Assembly (NCBI GenBank): GCA_035578905.1
Contig: JAQJVL010000001.1
Span: 9,118,211-9,182,210 of the forward strand
Reading direction: 5' to 3'
Source of the DNA: Stictocephala bisonia
Taxonomy: Eukaryota; Arthropoda; Insecta; Hemiptera; Membracidae
DNA length: 64,000 bases
Part shown: one piece after another, positions 56,965 through 64,000 of the stretch
Position numbering within the stretch: the first letter of the stretch is position 1
How the letters are laid out: each line of letters begins with the position of its first letter
Translations under genes and position numbers: made by a program
Notes under the pieces: model-generated
Told to the model about the DNA's origin: nothing
What the model saw: the letters and a program-made list of their open reading frames with translations, nothing else
Database searches by the model: none

Positions 56965-57112
56965 TAAATTCACAACCAGAAAGTTTAGACCCATTTATCG
57001 TGTATTCACAACCAGATAGTTTAGACCCATTTATCGTGTATTCACAACCAGATAGTTTAGACCCATTTATCGTGTATTCACAACCAGATAGTTTAGACCC
57101 ATTTATCGTGTA
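56965..57112. repeat. 36-bp tandem repeat, four near-perfect units
   Basis: tattcacaaccagatagttt and agacccatttatcgtg alternate four times at exactly 36 bp. The only variation is one or two bases in the first unit. The frame over it encodes a repeated 12-residue peptide (SQPDSLDPFIVY) because 36 is a multiple of three. No gene context. Confidence 0.95.
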
Positions 57113-57137
57113 TTGCATGTTTGGGTCCTACATACCC

Positions 57138-57165
57138 AAGTGTCCTAAGGCTCGTTAGGACACTT
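57138..57165. repeat. Perfect 11-bp-stem hairpin beside the 36-bp array
   Basis: aagtgtcctaa and ttaggacactt are separated by ggctcg. Downstream, ctcggtttacagta occurs twice (57196 and 57211) and in reverse as tactgtaaac near 57274, so the whole 57138-57280 stretch may be the remains of a foldback element. Confidence 0.75.
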
Positions 57166-57280
57166 GAGAGTTTAACTGGCCGGTCTCATTGGCTCGGTTT
57201 ACAGTAGGGCCTCGGTTTACAGTAAGCCCCTACAGAAAGGGGGAAAAAACGTAAGACTCAAGTACTGTAAACTAAAGTAA

Positions 57281-58480
57281 CTTTAGTTTTTTTTTTTTAG
57301 TTTATGCTAATATAACTCTAGTTTTGGGATCTGTATTCATAATGTATCTCCTAGGAGTTAGATCTGTCAGAAAAGGAAATAGTTATAATACAAAACAATT
57401 ATTTACGCAGACAGATTGCAACCTGTTCGTTATATTTAGCACATACGAGTTTATGGGTTTCAGTAGCGGAAGGGAAACGTTCCACCGCTCCACTGCCGTA
57501 CATTACGGTCGTGACTAACTTCCGCAACATTCTTTAGGTAATTAACGTTAGTTAAATAACTATAATGAACTGTACAAGATTGTTTATTGTTACTAACTGT
57601 TCAAATTATTCTTCATTGTGTTATTGTTAATATTAATCGTCATTTGAATAATAAATAATGATTTAATTGTTTTAACTTAATTCGTTAGTGTTAATCAAAC
57701 CCACAAATGGGCACTGCTGCTGATAACGTAATGGGTGGGGCTTGCTACTGCGCTGCCAGTACGCGGCCTACCGTCTACCAAGTTTCCATAACAAGTTTTG
57801 AGTTGAATGACATGGTAGGGGAAGAGTGGTTTTCTATCTCACTTCCACCACACAGTGCATCTCTCTCGCACCAGTGCGCCCAGTAGGTCGCAATCTAAGC
57901 GGCTTATCTGTAACCAGATATCTTTTTACAATAATTTTTCGTAAAACTAGCAAACTCTTTACTATGTTCGCCTACACAATAAATGATAATACTCCATTGT
58001 GACACTGACAAGTGACAAATAATACGTAACAATGACCACCCAGGCCTATTAATGTCTCAAATGAACTACAGGTTGTTTGGCAAGTGGAGGGGCGGGGCGC
58101 GTTGTCCATCTCCCATGTAGTGTCAGTGAAGTGCGTGCGCCTGTTAAGCAAGACAGCCACAGTGTTAATACCGGCGGTTACTGTGCATGTCACAATGTCC
58201 GGCGCAGATGTCGCAGATGAAACGCCGCCACTTGGCCAACGGAGGATCCGCTTCTGCTGACGTAACCGGAGGATCTTCAGACTGCGGCTCCACTTAGCCT
58301 TGACACCGCAGATGGTGGCTGATACAGTCCACATTTCAAAATTGTCCCTCAGAATTACTTTGACTTATTCTAAGGTTTGTAGAATAAGTTCTGGAGATGT
58401 ATTTCTGTGTACAAATATTATTGTTACCTCAAATTAATAACATGTAACTTAATGCTAATTATGTATACTTAGAATTTTTT
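57281..58480. other. No gene recognised; GC-richer stretch 57720-58330
   Basis: From about 57720 to 58330 the composition is distinctly less AT-rich, with many CpG dinucleotides (for example ccggcgcagatgtcgcag). A minus-strand frame of 120 codons runs 58334-57972 and begins MWTVSATICGVKAK. I recognise no domain, signal or repeat. It might be a promoter or exon of an unseen gene or a relic of a GC-richer transposon. I could not tell which, so it is not called a CDS. Confidence 0.4.
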
Positions 58481-58481
58481 T

Positions 58482-58629
58482 AACTTCACTCGTCAATTCA
58501 CATGGGCCTGCAGGCCTGTGCGTGGACTTCATTCAACGAGTTAAGTACCGACCGTTGGCTCGGTGGGAATTCGAACCTTGGACATTGCCTACTAAAGTCC
58601 GAAACCTAGCCACTGAGCCAGCTCGCCGG
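58482..58629 (-). mobile_element. tRNA-derived SINE, family 1, near-complete copy
   Basis: On the minus strand: head ccggcgagctggctcagtgg with A box (58605-58620 on plus), B box ggttcgaattcc (58566-58577 on plus), then acggtcggtacttaactcg, cgcacaggcctgcaggccca and the end gacgagtgaagtta. Related copies are at 12406-12515 (tail only) and 50624-50985 (interrupted). Confidence 0.85.
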
Positions 58630-58810
58630 TAAGGTGGCCTTTTCTCACACCGCCAAGTCACCACTGGGAAGTCGACAGCCCCATACAGCCTTGTAGTTGA
58701 CATACATTTTACCGTCAGTAGGCCTAAACATGTTTTTCTATTTTAACTACAGTTCGTGCTTATTATTGTAATGAGTTATAGTGGCCACCGTATGATTACT
58801 AAAGTTCCAA

Positions 58811-59062
58811 TCTAGTGGACCATAAGTTGGTATTATGAATTATTTTATTTCAAATCGTCAAGAATGGCATGTAAGTTTTATATATTTAAAAGAAATATTA
58901 TAAAAATGTTAAAATTTTTGCAAAAACCTACTTATGGTTTGCTAGAACCATAAGTCGGTCAAAGGACATTTCTAGTGTTGCGATACGATCATTATTGTGA
59001 ACCGAATCGTTGGAATATAAATATGTTTTTGGAGTTTTTTCGTGGAGTGAAACGGCCCCTTT
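58811..59062 (+). repeat. Dispersed repeat 'CTAGTGGACCATAAG' family, copy 3
   Basis: tctagtggaccataagttgg at the start, gaaccgaatcgttggaatat in the middle and gtgaaacggcccctttaa at the end match copies 1 and 2. The 591-bp foldback element starts within five bases of the end, so it may have inserted at the edge of this copy. Confidence 0.7.
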
Positions 59063-59066
59063 AAGA

Positions 59067-59657
59067 TGGTGCAATCGGTTTTCGGTGAGTTAACTATTTC
59101 CCAATTTTATAATCAAAATTAGTTAATGTACCTCCTCTTGAGGCAGGAAAAATACAAAGAAAGAATTTTAACCACTACATTAGAACTTGTGGCCTTATGA
59201 AGTGGTGAATTTAGCTGATTTTAAATCAGCATTAAGACAAAACCTTTCAAAGTACATGTTTAATTTTTTATAACTACGTTTATTGTAAATAACTGAAAGG
59301 ATTAACATGTTTTTCATTTTATTTTTAATGTAAAAATATTTATAATTTTAAAAGTAAAAATGCCTCTTTTTAACCTTTAAAATTCTAAATAATTTTAAAT
59401 TTTTTTAAATGAAAAACATCTTATCCCTTCAGTTATGTGTAAAAATCGTAGTTATACAAAATTTAACTTGAATTTTTATTGGTTTTGTGTTATGCTTGAT
59501 TTAAAATCAGCTAAATTTCCCACTTAATAAGGCGACAAGTTCTAATGTAGTGGTTAAAATTCTTTCTTTGTATTTTTCCTGCCTCAAGAGAAGGTACATT
59601 AACTAATTTTGATTATAAAATTGGAAAAAATCAACTCACCGAAAACTGATTGCACCA
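59067..59657. mobile_element. 591-bp foldback element (full-length inverted repeat)
   Basis: The left edge tggtgcaatcggttttcggt is mirrored by accgaaaactgattgcacca at the right edge. The inverted similarity continues (aggcaggaaaaatacaaaga, ttctaatgtagtggttaaaa, tgattttaaatcag) almost to the centre near 59362. Arms are close to 290 bp with high identity in the outer 170 bp. No coding content. Confidence 0.9.
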
Positions 59658-59908
59658 CCAAAGGTGTCATTACTTAGAGTTTCCCTTCAAACAAAATGGA
59701 AGGAAATACTTGGTATTTATGATAAGTTAGTTGCTGTCTCAATCAGTTAAGAAATAGAAAAGGATCCACGTACCTTTATTGAAGCATGTCTTGTCTGTTG
59801 AAAAATACAGCTAGGATTTAACTTAAGATGTTTACCTCAATTTGCCACATTCAGTGCATGTTCTGCACACGTGGATTTCATCGTAAACACCTAGCTACTA
59901 TAGGCTAG

Positions 59909-60363
59909 GTCAAGCTAAGTTGAGGCAGCCGAAGGTCTAATGACCTGACCGTCCTCCGTCCACTTGTCGTAAACAAATTGGTCAAGGATGCATGCATCAG
60001 CTTGTTGAAATTAAAACTTTTAGTACTGGACATTACAATTGAAAATTATTGTTATCAATGGATTCTAATAGAATCAAATACTAGTAAGTTTTTGTCCCAA
60101 ATTCATCGGACAATTTTAAATGTTAAGCACTAATAGTATATGTTTAATGTTCGTTTACAGAAACCCTTAAAATTGTCCGATTGATTTGGGTCGAAAACTG
60201 ATATGTGTTAAAAATTTACTAAAATCCATAAATAACAATAATTTTTAATTACGATAACCTAAAGGTTCAAATTGTAACTAGCGTGTGCACGCATCCTTAA
60301 CTAATTTGTTAACGACAGAAGGACGGACGATGTTTATCCTCGGCTGCCACAACTTAGGTTGAC
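59909..60363. mobile_element. 455-bp foldback element
   Basis: gtcaagctaagttgaggcag at the left corresponds, in reverse complement, to gtcaacctaagttgtggcag at the right. Inner blocks aacaaattggtcaaggatgc, attattgttatcaatggatt and tcggacaattttaa also have inverted partners. Arms are about 200 bp at roughly 75-80% identity. No coding content. Confidence 0.85.
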
Positions 60364-60373
60364 TTACGTGTCT

Positions 60374-61262
60374 CCAGTTTGCGAACATTTTATTTTGCGA
60401 ACAGCCCAGTTTGTGTACAAATAGGGGGAGGGGTTGGGATCTTGAATTATAGGTAGTTTCCAGTTCGCGAACAAGCCTGAAGAGATAATTAACTCCAAAC
60501 TATTCCAAGAAACTAGTAAGTGTGATATAATTCATAGTGACTATTTATTGTTAAATATTTTATTTAAAATTACTACAACAAAATAAAAGCAAGCCTATAT
60601 AAAAATATCACCAATTCAGTCATAACGAATATGATGAAGCTGGTAATGAAACAGTGATGTGAAGATCGTGGCAGTATGTTTATAACTACATAAAACTAAC
60701 AATATTACAAGTACGATGGAACTGTTCAGTCTAGTTTTAAAATGCAGGACATTACGTTTAATATTTTATTGTTTAATTTTATAAAGACGTTAATCTTAAT
60801 GTAAAACTATGTATTTCCACTACGATGTAACGCTCATTGATTATAATCGATATTTTATTCAGCTGCCTATGGGTTTCCATGTATGTATATAAATATATAT
60901 GTTCAGAATAGTCGTAATAATAATTTATTTACTTATTTAGATTTACGAACAAAATAACGTCCTCGGAAATAACTGATCACATTTACAAGTACTTGTTGCT
61001 AGTATACAGTTTTATGTATACAAAGCACATCAGTTATCCACCCCCTGTTCTATTTCTTACAACGGCGGTCCTTCGGAAAGGGTCGTTCAGTTGTGTACGC
61101 AAACAGGAAACGACTCATAAGGGTGGCCCATTGTCCATAACCATTCCAGCACACTTTCAAAATTTGTTCCCAAACTGGAAAAATATTCTTCAGGTATATT
61201 TGTCTGTTCGCAAACTGAACGATTTTACCCTTGTTCGCAAACTGGACTGTTCGTAAATTCTA
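60374..61262. mobile_element. ~890-bp element with repeated CAGTTTGCGAACA ends
   Basis: The left part carries ccagtttgcgaaca (60374-60387), ttttgcgaaca (60393), cagtttgtgtaca and ccagttcgcgaaca (60460-60473). The right part carries the inverse: gttcccaaactgg (about 61165), tgttcgcaaactgaacg (about 61204), tgttcgcaaactggac (about 61233) and tgttcgtaaa. Besides the motif, cctgaagaatatt on the inverted right arm matches cctgaagagataatt on the left. Multiple subterminal copies of a short palindrome-like motif are how some DNA transposons mark their ends. No transposase is visible inside. Confidence 0.65.
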
Positions 61263-63766
61263 CACAACCTTGACTTAGCCTATAGCCTCACATCCAACGC
61301 TCCATCATGCCTTTGTTCAGTCTGTAACAATGTAATGTTCCTAACATGTCTAAGCAAGTGCACATTTGGCCTCAAATGCAATAAGAATGTTTCCAATGCT
61401 GTGACAATAATGTGAGACAGGAAAAATACGGTGTTCCATGTTCTGTTGGAAACGTACTTTTCCAAATATCCTTGTATATCTATAGCGTTAATTCGTATAG
61501 TTGCACATTGTAATGCTAATTTTAATTTCAACAACTTTTTTTATTTAGGGAGAGAAATAACTCATCTAGACCGACTTCTGAAGGGTAAATACAAGAAGGC
61601 GATCGTGGATTTTGAATGTGATGAGTGTAGCCGGAGTCTACAGACTGAATGAATGTAGTTTTTTTTACAAAATAAGCTCAATGATAAATGAACTCACCTG
61701 TAGTATCTTTAAAACACACTCTCTGGCCGTTTTTAAGATGAACGCATGACGCACATTTCAAATTGGTAGTTGTCCCATAACCACTGGTTTCTCTTTTGAA
61801 TATTCAGTTTTGGGTATAGTTGGAATAAAATAACTTTGGTACTGGCGGAACGCCCTCGCTCCACTGGTCTGAAATGACAAAACTCTGAGCTTTAATTTGC
61901 TGTCAAACTTAAAATAAGTAAGCAATAATTTTCAAACTAATTGTATAGTGTCCACCAGTTTATATTCTTTAAGGAAAAATTATGCCGGAGATTTTTCTTG
62001 AGCTAAATTGCTTTTTATAGCGATATTTGTATTTTAAAAACACGGTTTTATGAGTGAAATTGGGCGTGAGTCGTCTTCAACCTGTCACTGTAGCAAAAAT
62101 AATAATAATAAAATAATTTCTTGTGGATGGATAACAGTTTGATTCATTGTGATTATTTTGGTAAAAGTCTCATTTAATAATTCAAACAGGTTAATGATAA
62201 ATAATTTTTTTTGTAAAACCTTGCAAACTCGGAAACGAAAAACGCAAGACAAAATTTATTTGAGCAAACATTAACTGTGTTATTTATGTATAGTTAAAAT
62301 AATACTTTGGTACTAATAAAACATGCGGAAAAATAATGAAGAGCTGATGAAGTAAACTCATAGTTCGTTTACATCGAGGCTGTGTCGGACGCGTAAGGTA
62401 TACTCTGCTCAAGGGAAAGTGTAGACTGAATATTCAGTCCAAGCGTAAAACGAATTCCGATCGACGATATTTCCAGATAAGAAATGTTTCTCCAGTAAGA
62501 AATAAGGTAAGTTAGTTGACTTTTGACTTTGAGATGTGTTCGTGTTCAGTTCTTTATCGATTTGACAGTGCTTAGTATAGTTTAATCACTAGTTTGTTTT
62601 TATTACAGTTATTTAGTTTTAGTGATATAACACGTTTTTATTTATTTAGATGTGACAATAATGCTATAGGATTCAGTGTGTATATAATTATCAGTGTTTA
62701 TTGCAATTATAATATTTAGGCTCATTCAAATTTTAGGAAGTGTTCTATTAGTAGTTGACTAGAAATGTTTGCAATGGAAGAGGCAAGAGCTGAGCTAGTA
62801 CATTGTGCGTGTGGTATCACTGCCGCCTTGTTGACAATCGAGTTTTGAAAACTTCTGAATCTTTCTTCCTAATTCAAGAAAATTCTGTTTAATACGAGAG
62901 TACGATTTTAGTGCCACTTAAATAACACAATTAATTTAGGTTTAAAGAAATTTTATCTAGCGTTTGTCATTATCGAATTTACAAAGGCTTACAAAAAAAT
63001 TAATTTCTCATTAACCTGTTTGAATTATTAAATGAGACTTATACCAAACTAATCACAATGAACCAAACTGTCATCCATCCACAAGAAATTATTTTATTAT
63101 TATTACTCTCGCTACAGTAACAGGTTAAAGACGACTCACGCGCAATTTCACTCATAAAACCGTGTTCTTAAACACAAATATCACAATAAAAAAGCAAATT
63201 AGTTTAAGCAAAATATCCAGCATAATTTTTTCTTAAAGAATATAACATGGTGGACACTATACAAGTAGTTTGAAAATTATTGCTTACTTATTTTAAGTTT
63301 GACAGCAAATTAAAGCTCAGAGTTTTGTCATTTCAGACCAGTGGTGCGTGGCCGTTCCGCCAGTACCAAAGTTATTTTATTCGTTTTATAGTTATTGTAA
63401 CTGGAATGTTTCTTCACTGCCATCTTGTAGTCTTTACCTTGAACGACGTTCATTGTGTTTTGTTACTGCTCCGCGATTACCTGAGGATTATTTTCTGACT
63501 TCTTTTTTTCAGGCCTTTCTATGGATTTCAGGATGGGTTTTGGTATACCGTATCTTTGTACATCGTACAGTGGTATGGGCTTTACAGTAAATATTTGACT
63601 GAAGTATTTATTAATAAACAGTCACTTTGAAATATATCACAATGACTGATTTCTTAGATTAAGATGGAAATAACTATTTCTTCAGACATGTTCACAAACT
63701 AAAAATTACCTTCCCCAGGAACTAAATCCCTCCCCTTATTTGTTCACTAACTGGATGGTTCGCTAA
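60390..63766. repeat. Outer inverted repeat, ~3.4 kb apart, with ~170-bp arms
   Basis: The left arm 60393-60562 (gcgaacagcccagtttgtgt, aacaagcctgaagagataat, agtgtgatataattcatagt) is matched in reverse complement by 63603-63766 (from aataaacagtcactttg through ttgttcactaactgga). Identity is about 70-75% by eye with collinear blocks. The enclosed DNA includes the ~890-bp element, an 84-codon chance frame and the 1.56-kb inverted repeat at 61823-63382. The two arms may be separate copies of one family in opposite orientation rather than the ends of one element. Confidence 0.7.
61823..63382. mobile_element. 1560-bp foldback element with ~470-bp arms
   Basis: gaataaaataactttggtac at the left edge and gtaccaaagttattttattc at the right edge are exact inverses. 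The next bases, tggcggaacg and cgttccgcca, are also exact inverses. Inverted similarity then runs inward to about 62292 on the left and 62915 on the right, through aaaactctgagctttaattt, caattggtag-free AT-rich blocks and aacaggttaatga. The unpaired centre is about 620 bp and shows no coding domain. Arms are about 80-85% identical with small indels. Confidence 0.92.
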
Positions 63767-63784
63767 AGAGCAACTATGTCAAGT

Positions 63785-64000
63785 GCTGCTGACCACCCAC
63801 CCAACCATACACTTACTGTGGTACAGATAACCCACCCACCCATGCACTTACGGTGGTACAGACCATCCACCAACCCATACACGTACAGGAGTAATGGGGC
63901 ACTGTATGTGTATGGGTGGATGGGTGGTAAGTGCCACTATAAGTGTATGGGTGGGTGGTCTGTACCACTGTACGTGTATGGGTGGATGGTCAGTACCATG
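63785..64000. repeat. Inverted minisatellite of CCACCCATACACTTAC units, cut by window end
   Basis: About three units of ccacccacccatacacttac with ggtggtacag run to about 63890. Then the same unit runs inverted (gtgtatgggtgggtgg, ctgtaccact) for about three units to the window edge. The turn-around is near 63893. Related patches are at 35725-35830, 49612-49680 and 52200-52320. The element continues beyond 64000, so its true extent is unknown. Confidence 0.85.

Overview
The window looks like intergenic or heterochromatin-like DNA from an arthropod, most probably an insect. The evidence is AT-rich sequence with eukaryotic transposons throughout: non-LTR retrotransposon ORF2 remnants of a type common in insects, a Tc1/mariner-superfamily element with TA target sites, a Ty3/gypsy pol relic, tRNA-derived SINEs and several MITE families. 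Very long satellite arrays occupy roughly a quarter of the window. I found no intact host protein-coding gene, no canonical tRNA or rRNA gene, and no bacterial features. Most open reading frames over 60 codons are chance frames or frames created by tandem repeats whose unit is a multiple of three. The species cannot be fixed from the sequence alone.

Layout. 1-9 kb: AT-rich DNA with a near-perfect 205-bp palindrome (3152-3356), two clusters of a GC-rich 17-bp motif (3564-3674, 5071-5170), a hAT-like MITE (6062-6277) and a retroelement 3' end (7667-8165). 9-18 kb: a Penelope-like relic with a hammerhead-like core, tandem arrays of 99 bp and 117 bp, a Ty3/gypsy pol pseudogene abutting a SINE, and a 226-bp TA-flanked MITE. 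18.4-28.9 kb: (TA)n, then a 64-bp array, then about 10 kb of a 17-bp satellite with higher-order structure and an internal duplication of about 3.4 kb. 29-37 kb: four further arrays (54, 37, 76/73 and about 35 bp), a 323-bp MITE and SINE copies. 37-42.5 kb: a 1178-bp mariner-like element with very long inverted repeats, two LINE fragments, and a MITE whose two ends flank a reverse-transcriptase fragment. 43.7-45.85 kb: a 26-bp satellite. 46-52 kb: more MITE copies, one inside a SINE with a clear target-site duplication, and a 105-bp array. 53-56.4 kb: a 5'-truncated, mutated non-LTR retrotransposon (2.7 kb) inserted in a ~59-bp tandem array that resumes on its far side. 58-64 kb: SINE, dispersed repeat and a run of large foldback structures, including an outer inverted repeat of about 3.4 kb that encloses another of 1.56 kb.

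Nothing here forms a gene pathway. What links the parts is nesting and sharing: the same MITE, SINE and retroelement tails recur at distant points in both orientations, elements interrupt one another and so record insertion order, and several arrays show subfamily or higher-order structure. The most unusual parts are the 17-bp satellite, the foldback cluster at 59-63.8 kb with its subterminal motif, and the twin clusters of the 17-bp GC-rich motif.
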